A stretch of DNA of 64,000 bases. Origin: an uncultured SAR86 cluster bacterium. GTDB taxonomy: Bacteria > Pseudomonadota > Gammaproteobacteria > Magnimaribacterales > AG-339-G14. Under the pieces are notes generated by a model, which was not told the DNA's origin, searched no databases, and saw only the letters and a program-made list of their open reading frames with translations. Shown here in pieces: positions 54,157-64,000 of this stretch; the stretch's first letter is position 1, and the number at the start of each line of letters is the position of its first letter. The stretch is taken from positions 62,001 to 126,000 of the forward strand of contig CACFWO010000001.1 of assembly GCA_902570035.1 (NCBI GenBank), in the 5' to 3' direction. Position numbers and translations under genes: made by a program.

Positions 54157-54807
54157 TTAAATTAAATCCATTATTTTATTTACTACCTCATCTATTGATA
54201 GATTTGTGGAATCAATAACTTTTGCTCCTTGTGGAATCAAAAGAGGAGATACATCTCTATTTTTGTCCTTTAAGTCTCTATCTTCTAAGCTTGAGATAAG
54301 GTTGCGCATGTTAACCTCCATACCCTTTTCTTTCAACTGAATTTGACGTCTTTTTGCTCTCTCTTCGATTGATGCATCTAAATAAATTTTAATCTCAGCT
54401 TCAGGAAAAACTACCGATCCCATATCTCTTCCATCGGCTATTAAACCTATATTTGGATCGTAAAAGGACCTTTGAGTATCTTTAATAAGATCTCGAATAT
54501 TTTGATTACGTGCCAAGTCTGAAGCTTTTATCCCTATCTCTTCTCTTCTAATGGTGTCAGTAATATCCTTACCATCAAAAATAAGATGATATTGGTCTCC
54601 TTTAAGCTTAAAAAAGATGTTCTTATCTTTAAGTTCTATTCCAATTGAGTCTGGATCAGTTTCTTTGATATTTTCAGAAATGAGAGCTAATAATCTATAT
54701 AGAGCTCCGCTATCTAAAATATTCCATCCTAATTTTGTTGCTAACAATTTAGCTACTGTTCCCTTGCCAGAACCGCCTGGGCCGTCAATGGTTATTAAAT
54801 TATCCAT
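54157..54807 (-). CDS. cmk: Cytidylate kinase
   Basis: 216 residues from the ATG at 54807, which gives the usual N-terminus and overlaps aroA by 8 nt (ATGGATAA); a longer in-frame start at 54879 would add 24 residues lying over aroA. The P-loop is DGPGGSGKGTVAK (8-20); DGRDMGSVVFPEAEIKIYLD and RRQIQLKEKG give the lid and NMP-binding Arg residues. It phosphorylates CMP and dCMP. Confidence 0.96.
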   Translation of the reverse strand: MDNLITIDGPGGSGKGTVAKLLATKLGWNILDSGALYRLLALISENIKETDPDSIGIELKDKNIFFKLKGDQYHLIFDGKDITDTIRREEIGIKASDLARNQNIRDLIKDTQRSFYDPNIGLIADGRDMGSVVFPEAEIKIYLDASIEERAKRRQIQLKEKGMEVNMRNLISSLEDRDLKDKNRDVSPLLIPQGAKVIDSTNLSIDEVVNKIMDLI

Positions 54808-56110
54808 TTTTGAAACTGAATCCCAACGTTTTTGCTTGATCGATGAATTCTGGAAAAGAAGTATTGATACACTCGACATTTCTGATTGTTAAACCTGCAG
54901 AAGATCTCAGCCCTGCTACTAACATTGTCATCGCAATTCTATGATCCCCATGCGAGTCAAATACTTCATCGGAAAAAATTCTATCCTTTTTGCCAATTAT
55001 TTTCAGACTATCTTCGTTTAATTGAACTTCAACATCTAGTTTTTGAAGGTTGTTGATCATGATTGAAAGTCTGTCGCTCTCTTTATGCTTCAATTCTGAT
55101 AAACCATTAAATTCTGATTCTCCTTCTATTAAACTAGCAATCAAGAAAAATAGTGGGAGCTCATCAATTAAATTAGGAACTATATCTTCCATTATTTTTG
55201 CAGGTAACAAGTCCGATGACTTTATGACTAAATCAGCCACTTCTTCATTTCCTAATTGTCTAATATTTGTAAGATCTATATTTGCATTCATGTCTAAAAG
55301 ACAGTCAAGAAAAGCTTTTCTAGTCTTATTTATTCCCACGTTTTTAATTTTTATTTCAGAATTTTCAGAAATTAAGCATGCACCTATAAAAAAGGCTGCT
55401 GATGAGAAATCTCCAGGAACTTCAATTTGCCCTGGAGTTTTTAAATCACTTCTTTCAATTTCAACAATCCCTTTCGAAGATGAAATATTAGCTTCAAAAG
55501 TTTTCATCATCCTTTCTGTATGGTCTCTGGTTGGATATTGTTCTTGTACCTGAGTTTTACCTTCCGCATTTAATCCTGCCAATAAAATTGAGGATTTTAC
55601 TTGCGCGCTTGCAATTGGCATTTTGTAAGTAATACCTTTTAAACCAGTTGACGGACTAATCTTAAGAGGAGGATTTTCTTTATTGGTCGCGGAAATTTTT
55701 GCTCCCATTTTTTGTAAAGGGTCAATGATTCTCATCATAGGCCGATTTGAAAGAGAGGCGTCACCGGTTAATGTGGATGAAAAGTTTAACGAGCTCAAAA
55801 ATCCTGCAAAAAGTCTCATTCCTGTTCCAGAGTTACCAAAATAAAGATCTTTTGTTGGGGCAGACAAACCTTCTATGCCAGGAGAATCAAGAAAAATGAC
55901 GGAGCTTTTAACCTTGGTTTTGATTCCAAGAAATCTAGCTACGTTAAGCGAATTGAGAACATCTTCGCTATATTGTGAGCCGTGAATTTGCGTTTTTCCT
56001 TTGCTTAAAAGTCCAAATAAGATTGCTCTGTGCGAGATTGATTTATCACCTGGAATAACAATCTCTCCTGAAAGATTATTTTTCTTTGATGACTTTAATG
56101 ATGTAGTCAT
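54800..56110 (-). CDS. aroA: 3-phosphoshikimate 1-carboxyvinyltransferase (EPSP synthase)
   Basis: 436 residues. It joins shikimate-3-phosphate and PEP in aromatic amino acid synthesis. PGDKSISHRAILFG is the N-terminal Lys site, GNSGTGMRLFAGFL the PEP site, and KHKESDRLSIM and FDSHGDHRIAM the C-terminal motifs. It abuts tyrA upstream and couples to cmk downstream, as in the Pseudomonas-type tyrA-aroA order. Confidence 0.96.
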   Translation of the reverse strand: MTTSLKSSKKNNLSGEIVIPGDKSISHRAILFGLLSKGKTQIHGSQYSEDVLNSLNVARFLGIKTKVKSSVIFLDSPGIEGLSAPTKDLYFGNSGTGMRLFAGFLSSLNFSSTLTGDASLSNRPMMRIIDPLQKMGAKISATNKENPPLKISPSTGLKGITYKMPIASAQVKSSILLAGLNAEGKTQVQEQYPTRDHTERMMKTFEANISSSKGIVEIERSDLKTPGQIEVPGDFSSAAFFIGACLISENSEIKIKNVGINKTRKAFLDCLLDMNANIDLTNIRQLGNEEVADLVIKSSDLLPAKIMEDIVPNLIDELPLFFLIASLIEGESEFNGLSELKHKESDRLSIMINNLQKLDVEVQLNEDSLKIIGKKDRIFSDEVFDSHGDHRIAMTMLVAGLRSSAGLTIRNVECINTSFPEFIDQAKTLGFSFKNG

Positions 56111-56941
56111 TCAATCAATTATTTTTTTTCTTGCCTTGTTGGATTCAGCAATTAAGTTTTTAGTTTTAGAGCGGCTGCTTAAGATATTTTTTTCCATTAC
56201 CTCTAATTCTTTCTTAAAACCTTTTATTGAATTTAAAATTTCCTTTTTATTTAGATCAAAAATATCGCTCCACATTTCTGGATCACTTGAAGAAATTCTA
56301 GTGAAGTCTTTTAGTCCACCTCCCATGAGGACTTTATTCTTTATATTTGAGGACTTTTCGATATATCTCATTAAGCTAAAACTAATTACATGAGGTAAGT
56401 GGCTTGTAGCTGCTAATATTTTATCGTGAGAGTTTAAGTCCATTTTTATGCAATTAGAGCCTAAAGATTTCCATAATTTTTGGGCCTTTGTAATTGAATT
56501 TTTTGACGTCTTTTTCAACGGGGAAAGAATACAAATTTTGTTTTCAAAAAGTTTTATGTCAGATGCATCTATGCCACTTCCTTCGTTCCCTGCAATTGGA
56601 TGAGAAAGAATAGCATTTTCAATTTTATTGATTAAAGCATTCTTTTTTATCTCATTTTTACAGCTAGATGTCTCAGTAAATAGAACAGCATTTTTAATGA
56701 GATCTTTATTTTCGTTAACTAATTTATTGGTAACAATTGGAGGAGTTGAGAAAATAACTGAATAGGGTTTTGAAAGTTCTAAATCTGAGAATGTTCCTTT
56801 AATGATTTTATTTTTTATTGCATATGAGATTGTTTTTTTACTCAAATCCTCTGCATAGACTCTACTTCCCTGTTTGCAAAGAGATTTGGCTATAGATCCT
56901 CCAATATGACCTAAGCCGAATATTAGTATTTGTTCTTTCAA
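56111..56941 (-). CDS. tyrA: Prephenate/arogenate dehydrogenase
   Basis: 276 residues. The NAD(P) motif is IFGLGHIGGSIAKSL; LSHPIAGNEGSGI contains the conserved catalytic His/Gly block, and ATSHLPHVISFSL a second His. There is no chorismate mutase domain (that is in PheA here). It oxidises prephenate or arogenate toward tyrosine. It overlaps hisC by 4 nt and is directly followed by aroA. Confidence 0.93.
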   Translation of the reverse strand: MKEQILIFGLGHIGGSIAKSLCKQGSRVYAEDLSKKTISYAIKNKIIKGTFSDLELSKPYSVIFSTPPIVTNKLVNENKDLIKNAVLFTETSSCKNEIKKNALINKIENAILSHPIAGNEGSGIDASDIKLFENKICILSPLKKTSKNSITKAQKLWKSLGSNCIKMDLNSHDKILAATSHLPHVISFSLMRYIEKSSNIKNKVLMGGGLKDFTRISSSDPEMWSDIFDLNKKEILNSIKGFKKELEVMEKNILSSRSKTKNLIAESNKARKKIID

Positions 56942-58047
56942 TTCCTCGAACCTTTAATCTTTTTTGTAGCCTCAATAAAAGCATCGTTTTCAAATTCCTG
57001 ACCAATGCTTACTCTTACAAATCTATCCATATTGTATGATTTGAGAGATCTCAATATGATTCCTTCATTTAAAAAGGCTTCAAAGGTTTCATCAGAATCT
57101 ATACCCAAACTAAAAGAAAAGAAATTACCCTGAGTCGGCATATATTCAATATTTTCTTTTTTGAAGAATTGCATTAATTTATTTTTTTCTCTTTGGTTTA
57201 AATCGACAGATTTTCCTAAATGCTCCTTATCATTTAAAGATGCAATACCCGCCTCAAGGGCAAAAGAACTCACATTGAATGGCTGTCTAACACGGTTTAA
57301 ATAATCTGCGATTTTTTGAGATGAGATGCAGTAGCCAAGTCTATAAGCCGCAAGGCCGTGCGCCTTTGAAAAACTCCTAGAAATTACTAAATTTTGATAC
57401 TTATCGATCAATTCAAAAGGTAGTTTGTAATGTTCATCTTCAATGTATTCAAAGTAAGCCTGATCAAGAAAGACAATTAAATCACTCGGTAAATCATTCA
57501 GCATTGCTTCAATTTCAGATAATGTATTTGCTGATCCTGTAGGATTATTTGGAGATGCGATAAAAATTACTTTAGATTTTTCATCAACGAAATTAATTAC
57601 TGAAGTTAAGTCTTGATGATAATTTTCAGTCACAGGCAATTCTCTTAAATCTGCTCCTGTTCCTAGGATGGCAAGAGGATATATTGCAAATCCATGTTTA
57701 AAATAAAGTGCATTATCTCCATTAGTTAAAAAAGCCCTAGCTGAAAACTCAATCAAATCATTGGATCCGTTTCCTAACGTGATGCAATCAAGTGGAACTT
57801 TTTCCAACTTTGAAATTTCTTGTTTTAGTTTTGTTCCATTTCCATCAGGATATCTATGCGCTTCTTCAACAATATGACTAATTGCTTTGGTAGCTAACTT
57901 ACTAGGACCTATAGGATTCTCATTGCTGGCAAGCTTTATCAGCTTTTCTTTGCTCATGTTAAGGCTATCGGATGATTTCCCAGGTTTATAAGGAGTTATC
58001 TTATTTACACCAATATTTACTCTATCTTCGGGAAAAGTCTTTTTCAT
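56938..58047 (-). CDS. hisC: Histidinol-phosphate/aromatic aminotransferase
   Basis: 369 residues, PLP-dependent fold I. The PLP Lys is in SRSFSKAHGLAAYRLGY, and NPIGPSKLA and SPNNPTGSANT are the substrate and cofactor blocks. In the pheA-hisC-tyrA operon it probably serves both histidine synthesis and transamination of prephenate or phenylpyruvate. The stop overlaps tyrA by 4 nt and its start touches the pheA stop. Confidence 0.94.
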   Translation of the reverse strand: MKKTFPEDRVNIGVNKITPYKPGKSSDSLNMSKEKLIKLASNENPIGPSKLATKAISHIVEEAHRYPDGNGTKLKQEISKLEKVPLDCITLGNGSNDLIEFSARAFLTNGDNALYFKHGFAIYPLAILGTGADLRELPVTENYHQDLTSVINFVDEKSKVIFIASPNNPTGSANTLSEIEAMLNDLPSDLIVFLDQAYFEYIEDEHYKLPFELIDKYQNLVISRSFSKAHGLAAYRLGYCISSQKIADYLNRVRQPFNVSSFALEAGIASLNDKEHLGKSVDLNQREKNKLMQFFKKENIEYMPTQGNFFSFSLGIDSDETFEAFLNEGIILRSLKSYNMDRFVRVSIGQEFENDAFIEATKKIKGSRN

Positions 58048-59138
58048 TAAATTCCTTTGGGATAGGATCCCAAAACTTTTAAATTTAGTGAAAGCCGTGA
58101 TATTTTTTTTAGCGCAATGTCCACATTCTTATCAGTCGTGTGACCATCTAATTCTATAAAAAACATATATTCCCAGTTGTTCTTTTTAGTTGGCCTCGAT
58201 TGAATGTTTGTAAGATTGATTTTTTGATCTTTGAACTTTTCTAAAATATCTGAAAGTGCCCCAGACTTATTTTTTGTTATTATGCTTATGCTGGTTTTAT
58301 CCTCTTGGGTAGCTGAAACATCATGATTTCCAACAATAATAAATCTTGTTTTATTATTTTTGTAATCTTGAATATTTCGCTTCAAAACTTTCATGTCGTA
58401 CTTTTTAGCGGCCTCGGTAGAAGCTATGGCAGCGGAATAATTTGTTCTTTTTGACTGCAATACACCTTGAGAATTACTTGTTACATCTTTTCTTATTGCT
58501 TTAGGTAAGTTTTTACTCATCCAAGACTGGGACTGTGCAAAAGCCTGACTGTGCGCGAAGATAGTTTTAATGCTCGAAAGAGCAATGTTTCTCTTTGATA
58601 TAAGGCTTAAATTAATTGGAATGCTTATCTCACTGCAAATCTTCAGATTACTTTCAATGATTTCATCTAAAGTAGAATTAACAAGGCCCTCAGTTGAATT
58701 TTCAATTGGCAAAACTCCATAATATTCAGAATTTTCTTCAACTAAATCTATAACTTCTCTGATAGATCCGCAGGGAACAAAGTTTGTAGAGGACCCGAAG
58801 TGTTTTTTTGCTGCTTTTTCTGAAAATGAACCTTCAGGCCCCAAATATGCGACCTTAATTTCAAAAGCTGTTGAAAAACAAGCAGATATAATATCCTGAA
58901 AAATTGTTCGAATTTTATTATCCTCTAGTGGCGAGTTATTCAAAGATTGTAAACGCTTAATAATTTCTTTTTCTCTATCTGGACGATAAAAAGGGCCTTT
59001 CGATGTATTTTTTTTTAAATTCTCAGCATCAATAACCAAGGAGACCCTTTCTTCAAGCAGAGAGAGCATCTGATCATCAATTAAATCAATTTTCTTACGA
59101 ATTAAACCTAATGATTTTTCTAATTTTGAGTTAGCCAT
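58047..59138 (-). CDS. pheA: Bifunctional chorismate mutase/prephenate dehydratase
   Basis: 363 residues from the ATG at 59138, chosen because the 8-nt overlap with serC (ATGGCTAA) matches other junctions here; an in-frame ATG at 59156 would add six residues. The chorismate mutase domain is at the start (IRKKIDLIDDQMLSLLEER), the dehydratase follows with GPEGSFSEKAAKKHFG and NNKTRFIIVG, and an ACT domain ends it (GALSDILEKFKDQKINLTNI, then QSRP in place of ESRP). It makes phenylpyruvate and is expected to be feedback-inhibited by phenylalanine. Confidence 0.95.
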   Translation of the reverse strand: MANSKLEKSLGLIRKKIDLIDDQMLSLLEERVSLVIDAENLKKNTSKGPFYRPDREKEIIKRLQSLNNSPLEDNKIRTIFQDIISACFSTAFEIKVAYLGPEGSFSEKAAKKHFGSSTNFVPCGSIREVIDLVEENSEYYGVLPIENSTEGLVNSTLDEIIESNLKICSEISIPINLSLISKRNIALSSIKTIFAHSQAFAQSQSWMSKNLPKAIRKDVTSNSQGVLQSKRTNYSAAIASTEAAKKYDMKVLKRNIQDYKNNKTRFIIVGNHDVSATQEDKTSISIITKNKSGALSDILEKFKDQKINLTNIQSRPTKKNNWEYMFFIELDGHTTDKNVDIALKKISRLSLNLKVLGSYPKGI

Positions 59139-60210
59139 ACTTACTTGCAAATACATCCATAAAAGAAACTAAAGCATCTATAGCTTCTTCTGGCACAGCA
59201 TTGTATATGCTAGCTCTCATCCCTCCAACTGATCTATGACCAGCAAGATTCAGTAAACCTTCTTTTTCGCTTTCTTTAAGAAATGAATCATTAAGGGAAT
59301 CGTCGTTCAACAAGAATGGAACATTCATGATAGACCTACTCTCGATAGATACATCGTTGTAGTAAAAATCACTTTTGTCTATGTAATCGTATAGTTTTTT
59401 TGCTTTTCTCAGATTAATTTCTTCAATTGATTTAAGGCCACCGTTTCTTTTAAGCCAAGAAAAAACTTTTCCTGAAAGATACCAAGCAAATGTAGGAGGC
59501 GTGTTGTACATTGATTCTGAATCTGCATATGTCTGATAACTCATTAAAGCGGGAAGATCATCTCTTTTTTGAATTAAGTCTTTTCGAATAATTACAATTG
59601 CTAGCCCAGCTGGACCAATATTTTTTTGAGCGCCTGCATAAATGAGTCCAAATTTTTTTACATCTAGAGGCTCAGAGAGTATGTTGGAAGAACAGTCAGA
59701 AACTATTACTTTTTCTGGTAAATCATTTAATGACCTGCATGCGACTCCTTCAATTGTCTCATTCATCACCATATGTATGTACGAGGAATCTTCTGTAATA
59801 TTCCAGTCATTTATTGAAGGATATTTTTTGAAAGAAATATCTTTTGAAGATGCAGCTATGTTAACGTCATGAAATTTTTTAGCTTCAGCTATAGCTTTTT
59901 TAGACCACGATCCGACTTCTAAGTAATCTAGTTTTTGGTTCTTATTTCCGAGATTCATTGGAATCATTGAAAATTGTAGACTGGCGCCTCCTTGAATGAA
60001 TAAAACATCGTACTCATTAGGTATAGATAATAAATCAATGAAGTCCTGTTTTGCTTGCTCCGCTATGGATACAAACTCTTTGCTTCTATGGCTCATTTCC
60101 ATAACCGCTAAACCATGATTTTTATAATCTAAAGTTTCTTCTTGTAACTCCTTCAAGACTTCTTCAGGAAGCGCAGCTGGACCTGCACAAAAATTAAATG
60201 CCCTAGTCAT
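59131..60210 (-). CDS. serC: Phosphoserine aminotransferase
   Basis: 359 residues from the ATG at 60210 ([12 protein letters not shown]), which overlaps the end of gyrA by 8 nt (ATGACTAG); four extra codons upstream lie inside gyrA. The PLP-binding Lys is in [13 protein letters not shown], and [10 protein letters not shown] and [17 protein letters not shown] complete the fold. It makes phosphoserine and also functions in pyridoxal phosphate synthesis in E. coli. gyrA-serC-pheA is a conserved order. Confidence 0.96.
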   Translation of the reverse strand: MTRAFNFCAGPAALPEEVLKELQEETLDYKNHGLAVMEMSHRSKEFVSIAEQAKQDFIDLLSIPNEYDVLFIQGGASLQFSMIPMNLGNKNQKLDYLEVGSWSKKAIAEAKKFHDVNIAASSKDISFKKYPSINDWNITEDSSYIHMVMNETIEGVACRSLNDLPEKVIVSDCSSNILSEPLDVKKFGLIYAGAQKNIGPAGLAIVIIRKDLIQKRDDLPALMSYQTYADSESMYNTPPTFAWYLSGKVFSWLKRNGGLKSIEEINLRKAKKLYDYIDKSDFYYNDVSIESRSIMNVPFLLNDDSLNDSFLKESEKEGLLNLAGHRSVGGMRASIYNAVPEEAIDALVSFMDVFASKYG

Positions 60211-62731
60211 CTGTATCTTCAATTATAGAAGCCAGCCCCACAAGCTTTTCTGAGTCTTTAAGTTTAATAACAGTTACTCCTTGAGTATTTCTTCCGATAA
60301 CATTAATTTGATCAACTTTAGTTCTGACTAAGGTTCCTTTGTTGCTTATCAACATTATTTCTTGGTCTTCAGTAACCTGATTTGCGCCTATAAGTAATCC
60401 ATTCCTATCGGAGGTTTGCATTGCGATAACACCTTTGGCTCCTCTCCTAGTTTTTCTGAAGTCATCGACATTTGTTCTTTTCCCATAACCGTTTTCAGAA
60501 ACACTGAAGATTGTATTTTCTTTTTCAGGAACAAGAAGAGATATGACCTGATCATCTTTCCCTAAATTAATTCCTTTAACTCCCCTAGCAGCCCTTCCCA
60601 TTGATCTAGCTTCCTTTTCATCAAAAAAAACTGCTTTGCCAGATTGAGAAACTAGCATGATGAATTTTTCTCCATCGGTTAAAGTTGAACCTACTAATTC
60701 ATCATCAGGATCAAGTTTTATAGCTCTTTTTCCAACTTTCCATTGTCTTTTAAATTCATCTAATGAAGTTTTCTTTACCACACCTTTTTTCGTTGCCATA
60801 AAAACAAATCCTGGCTCTTCAAACGATTCAACGTTCAATAAACTCGTTATTCTCTCTCCTTCATCTAAATTTATTAAGTTAATTAGCGGCCTTCCTTTGG
60901 CAACTCTTGATGCTACAGGTATTTGATAAACCTTAAGCCAATATACTTTGCCTAAATTAGAAAAACATAAAAGCGTTGAATGAGTATTAGCAACTATAAG
61001 CTGCTCTACAAAATCCTCATCTTTTACAGATGCAGCCGTTTTACCCACGCCGCCTCTTCGTTGAGATCTGTAAACTTCAAGAGACTGAGTTTTTGCATAA
61101 CCTAGGTGGGAGATAGTCACAACCATATCTTCCTGTTTGATCAAATCCTCATCAGTCAGATCCAACTTATCCTCGATAGGAGTCTTTCTAGCATCTCCAT
61201 ACTCTTGTTTAATCTCATTTAGCTCATCTTTGATAACGCTTATGAGCTTATTTTTATCAGAAAGAATTTCTTGTAATTTTTTTATCTGATCTAATATTTC
61301 AGCATACTCTTCTTTTAATGATTCTTGTTCAAGTCCAGTAAGTCTTTGAAGTCTGAGATCTAATATTGCCTGTGCCTGGTGATCCGATAGTTGGTATTTA
61401 TTTCCGGACAATCCAAAATCATTTTTTTTACTTCCGGATATATCAGCACCAGATGCTTTGAGAAGCTTAACCACATTAGAGGCTTTCCATGATTTTGATA
61501 ACAATTTTTTCTTGGCTTCTTGTCCATCCTTTGATTTTTTAATCAGATCTATAACAGGATCTATGTTTTCTAAAGCTACGGTAAGTCCCTCGAGAACATG
61601 AGATCTATTTTTTGCTTTTTCTAAATCAAATTTTGTTCTTCTGGTTACTACCTCTTTCCTATGATCAATAAATACTTCAAGAATTTGTTTTAAATTTAAA
61701 AGTTTTGGGACGTTGTTTATTAATGCTACGTTATTGATCCCGTAAACATTTTCCAAAGGAGTTAATGCATATAAGTTATTAAGGATAACTTCTGGAGATT
61801 GACCAGATCTAATTTCAATTACTATTCTGACGCCATCTTTATTAGACTCATCCCTTATTTCAGAAATTCCCTCAATTCTTTTTTCTTTGGAAAGTTCAGC
61901 AATTTTCTCTACCAATCTTGATTTATCTACTTGGTATGGAATTTCAGAAACTATGATTTTGATTCGGTCTTTTTTGTCTGTTTCTATGTCGGCTTTTGCT
62001 CTGAGATAGACTCTGCCCTTTCCAGTTTTTGCTGCTTCTATAAGGCCAGCTCTTCCATTAATGAACCCGCCAGTTGGAAAATCTGGACCAGGTAAAATCT
62101 CTAAAAGGGAATCAATATCAGCATCCGGATTATCAATAAGCAACAAGCATGCTTCTATAGACTCAGTTAAATTATGAGGAAGCATGTTTGTAGCCATGCC
62201 TACTGCAATTCCAGATGAGCCGTTAACAAGAAGATTTGGGATTTTTGTAGGAAGAACTTCAGGCATTAACTCAGTGCCGTCATAATTTTCCACAAAATTA
62301 ACTGTACCTTTATTTAAATCTCCAAGTAGTTCATGAGCAATTTTTGAAAGTCTGACTTCGGTATATCTCATTGCTGCAGGCGGATCTCCATCCATAGATC
62401 CAAAATTTCCTTGGCCATCAACTAAGGTATAACGAAGAGCAAAGTCTTGCGCCATTCTAACAAGTGTGTGATAAACGGCAGCGTCTCCGTGAGGATGATA
62501 TTTACCTATGACGTTACCAACTATTCTTGCTGACTTTTTATAAGCCCTATTCCAATCATTGCCCTCTACATTCATGGCAAATAATGTTCTCCTATGAACT
62601 GGCTTTAGCCCATCTCTAGCATCAGGCAATGCTCTTCCTACAATTACGCTCATTGCGTAATCCATATAGGAAGATTTAAGCTCTTCCTCAATACTTATAG
62701 TGGAATCTTTATCGTCAAAAATGTCAGTCAT
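60203..62731 (-). CDS. gyrA: DNA gyrase subunit A
   Basis: 842 residues against 875 in E. coli. The N-terminal winged-helix/tower domain carries the catalytic Tyr123 in [11 protein letters not shown]; the C-terminal beta-pinwheel contains [12 protein letters not shown], the GyrA box. In the quinolone-determining region [17 protein letters not shown], residues 84 and 88 are Ala and His, where E. coli has Ser83 and Asp87. The gene has an extended -10 element upstream and no clear Shine-Dalgarno sequence. Confidence 0.97.
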   Translation of the reverse strand: MTDIFDDKDSTISIEEELKSSYMDYAMSVIVGRALPDARDGLKPVHRRTLFAMNVEGNDWNRAYKKSARIVGNVIGKYHPHGDAAVYHTLVRMAQDFALRYTLVDGQGNFGSMDGDPPAAMRYTEVRLSKIAHELLGDLNKGTVNFVENYDGTELMPEVLPTKIPNLLVNGSSGIAVGMATNMLPHNLTESIEACLLLIDNPDADIDSLLEILPGPDFPTGGFINGRAGLIEAAKTGKGRVYLRAKADIETDKKDRIKIIVSEIPYQVDKSRLVEKIAELSKEKRIEGISEIRDESNKDGVRIVIEIRSGQSPEVILNNLYALTPLENVYGINNVALINNVPKLLNLKQILEVFIDHRKEVVTRRTKFDLEKAKNRSHVLEGLTVALENIDPVIDLIKKSKDGQEAKKKLLSKSWKASNVVKLLKASGADISGSKKNDFGLSGNKYQLSDHQAQAILDLRLQRLTGLEQESLKEEYAEILDQIKKLQEILSDKNKLISVIKDELNEIKQEYGDARKTPIEDKLDLTDEDLIKQEDMVVTISHLGYAKTQSLEVYRSQRRGGVGKTAASVKDEDFVEQLIVANTHSTLLCFSNLGKVYWLKVYQIPVASRVAKGRPLINLINLDEGERITSLLNVESFEEPGFVFMATKKGVVKKTSLDEFKRQWKVGKRAIKLDPDDELVGSTLTDGEKFIMLVSQSGKAVFFDEKEARSMGRAARGVKGINLGKDDQVISLLVPEKENTIFSVSENGYGKRTNVDDFRKTRRGAKGVIAMQTSDRNGLLIGANQVTEDQEIMLISNKGTLVRTKVDQINVIGRNTQGVTVIKLKDSEKLVGLASIIEDTDD

Positions 62732-62788
62732 TCAATAAAATGATACTAAGAAAAATCAATAGAAAAATAAGCTTAAAATACTGGACAA

Positions 62789-62797
62789 ATTATAGCA
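62789..62797 (-). promoter_or_regulatory. Probable promoter of gyrA (extended -10)
   Basis: On the minus strand TGCTATAAT (62797-62789) is a perfect extended -10. The predicted start near 62782 would give a leader of about 50 nt before the ATG at 62731. No strong -35 is seen, as usual for extended -10 promoters. It also implies that the gyrA-serC-pheA-hisC-tyrA-aroA-cmk-rpsA series can start here. Confidence 0.55.
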
Positions 62798-62824
62798 TTT
62801 CTAACGTATTTTTAGGGGTTTATT

Positions 62825-64000
62825 TTACGACTTAAACTCAGAAACTAAGCCACTTACAGACTCTTTTGCATCACCAAAAAGCATACGAGTATTTTGTTTA
62901 AAAAATAAACTATTTTGTATTCCTGCGAAACCAGAAGCCATGGATCTTTTTAAGACAAAGACTGTTTTAGCTCTATCAACCTCTATGACGGGCATTCCAT
63001 ATATAGGGCTTGATTCGTCCTCTCTAGCATCAGGATTCACAACATCATTAGCACCAATGACAATGCATGCATCTATGGTATCCATAATAGGATTTACATC
63101 TTGAGGCTCGACAAGAACATCGTATGAAACATTTGCTTCTGCTAAAAGTACATTCATATGTCCTGGCATCCTGCCGGCAACTGGATGGATTGCATACTTA
63201 ACATCGCAACCATTATCTTGAAGCAACTCCCCTAACTCCCTTACAGAGTGCTGTGCTTGTGATACAGCCATCCCATAACCTGGAACGATAAGAACTGATG
63301 AAGCAGCTTCTAATATGAGGTAAGAATCTCCAATGTTGATAGGATTTACATCGCCTTGAACCTTTCCTTCACCCGAAGACGAGGAGGAGTCAGTCGCGCC
63401 AAAACCTCCAAAAAGAACGTTAAGCAATGATCTGTTCATTGCCTTACACATTATATTTGTGAGGATTAATCCACTCGCCCCTACTAATGAACCTGCGACA
63501 ATCAATACATTGTTCCCTATTACAAATCCTGCTGCACATGCTGCAAGACCAGAATAACTGTTAAGAAGGGCAATGATTACAGGCATATCAGCACCACCTA
63601 TAGGTATGGCTAATAAAATTCCCAGTAAAAGAGATAATGCTATTAGGAGAATTAATGCATATTGCTCATTAATCCAATCAAAACCAAAAAGAATTTCAGC
63701 GAAGAAAATACCCGAACAAAATTGAAAAAGTAATAGAAGAAGTAATAAAATTACTAATGCAGTGAGAATTTTTTGACCGATAAACAAATAAGGTTTGCCG
63801 GGCATAATTTCTGAAAGTTTCCCAAATGCAATTAAGCTTCCTGAGAAAGTTACCCCACCAATGATAGTTGCGATTCCTATTGCAATCATTGCCACTAGAT
63901 TAGAGGTTGTTAAAGCAAATAATTCTGCAGAGGCAACCAGAAGGCTTGATGCTCCACCGAAGCCATTCAATAAAGCAACTAATTCAGGCATAGATGTCAT
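62825..64000 (-). CDS. pntB: NAD(P) transhydrogenase subunit beta, 5' end outside window
   Basis: 391 codons to the right edge. The visible N-terminus MTSMPELVALLNGFGG matches residues about 80-95 of E. coli PntB (462 residues), so the true start lies beyond the window; the ATG at 64000 is internal. The membrane region with GGADMPVIIALLNSYSG is followed by the NADP(H)-binding domain III, with PGYGMAVSQAQH, IHPVAGRMPGHMNVLLAEA and KRSMASGFAGI. It couples the proton gradient to NADPH formation. The pntA partner is presumably beyond the edge. Confidence 0.95.
   Translation of the reverse strand: MTSMPELVALLNGFGGASSLLVASAELFALTTSNLVAMIAIGIATIIGGVTFSGSLIAFGKLSEIMPGKPYLFIGQKILTALVILLLLLLLFQFCSGIFFAEILFGFDWINEQYALILLIALSLLLGILLAIPIGGADMPVIIALLNSYSGLAACAAGFVIGNNVLIVAGSLVGASGLILTNIMCKAMNRSLLNVLFGGFGATDSSSSSGEGKVQGDVNPINIGDSYLILEAASSVLIVPGYGMAVSQAQHSVRELGELLQDNGCDVKYAIHPVAGRMPGHMNVLLAEANVSYDVLVEPQDVNPIMDTIDACIVIGANDVVNPDAREDESSPIYGMPVIEVDRAKTVFVLKRSMASGFAGIQNSLFFKQNTRMLFGDAKESVSGLVSEFKS

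Overview
The window is AT-rich bacterial DNA from a gammaproteobacterium. This is inferred from both IHF subunits, from the orders thrS-infC-rpmI-rplT-pheS-pheT-ihfA-merR and gyrA-serC-pheA-hisC-tyrA-aroA-cmk-rpsA-ihfB, and from the compact genome style. Overlapping genes, very short spacers and low GC suggest a streamlined marine lineage of the SAR86 type; that placement is an inference. All but three protein genes lie on the minus strand. No transposase, prophage, CRISPR array or ribosomal RNA was seen, and no gene-free stretch exceeds 300 bases.

Region 1 (1-5981): a DNA photolyase cut by the left edge; a possible structured RNA in front of it; a saccharopine-dehydrogenase-like oxidoreductase; tRNA-Pro(GGG); a 1042-residue secreted protein of unknown function; and a Gly/Ser-rich lipoprotein. 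Region 2 (6014-12654): the translation operon thrS-infC-rpmI-rplT-pheS-pheT-ihfA-merR. Here infC starts at a rare AUA codon, and PheT has lost its N-terminal tRNA-binding-like domain. Region 3 (12708-17788): pdxH, a DoxX membrane protein, a TerB-DnaJ protein, a plus-strand trio (zinc-ribbon protein, thiolase, metallophosphoesterase), a small membrane protein and RNase D.

Region 4 (17865-46980) is a surface-polysaccharide island interrupted by tRNA-Leu(UAA) and tRNA-Cys(GCA). It holds chain-length (Wzz), polymerase-like (Wzy), flippase (Wzx) and glycosyltransferase genes, galU, galE, a UDP-sugar dehydrogenase, a UDP-glucuronate-4-epimerase-like protein and a DegT aminotransferase. Two sub-clusters stand out. 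At 25579-31062, a SIS isomerase, Gfo/Idh oxidoreductase, hydratase-like protein, IMPase-like phosphatase, CMP-sugar synthetase, 2-hydroxyacid dehydrogenase and a sialyltransferase/MptE-like protein look like a complete module that makes and transfers an unidentified CMP-activated acidic sugar. At 31059-38789, a UbiA-type phosphoribosyltransferase-like protein, a divergent PAP2 phosphatase, a GMC flavoprotein, two SDR proteins, an SMR-type small transporter and a large YfhO/GT-C-like membrane protein parallel, step by step, the actinobacterial lipid-linked arabinofuranose pathway.

Region 5 (46967-64000) returns to core genes: pgsA, gmhA, uvrC, ggt, pyrF, ihfB, rpsA, cmk, aroA, tyrA, hisC, pheA, serC and gyrA, plus pntB cut by the right edge. 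It covers DNA repair, heptose and phospholipid synthesis, and the end of the aromatic amino acid pathway. Several neighbouring genes are joined by exact 8-nt stop/start overlaps, which suggests translational coupling.
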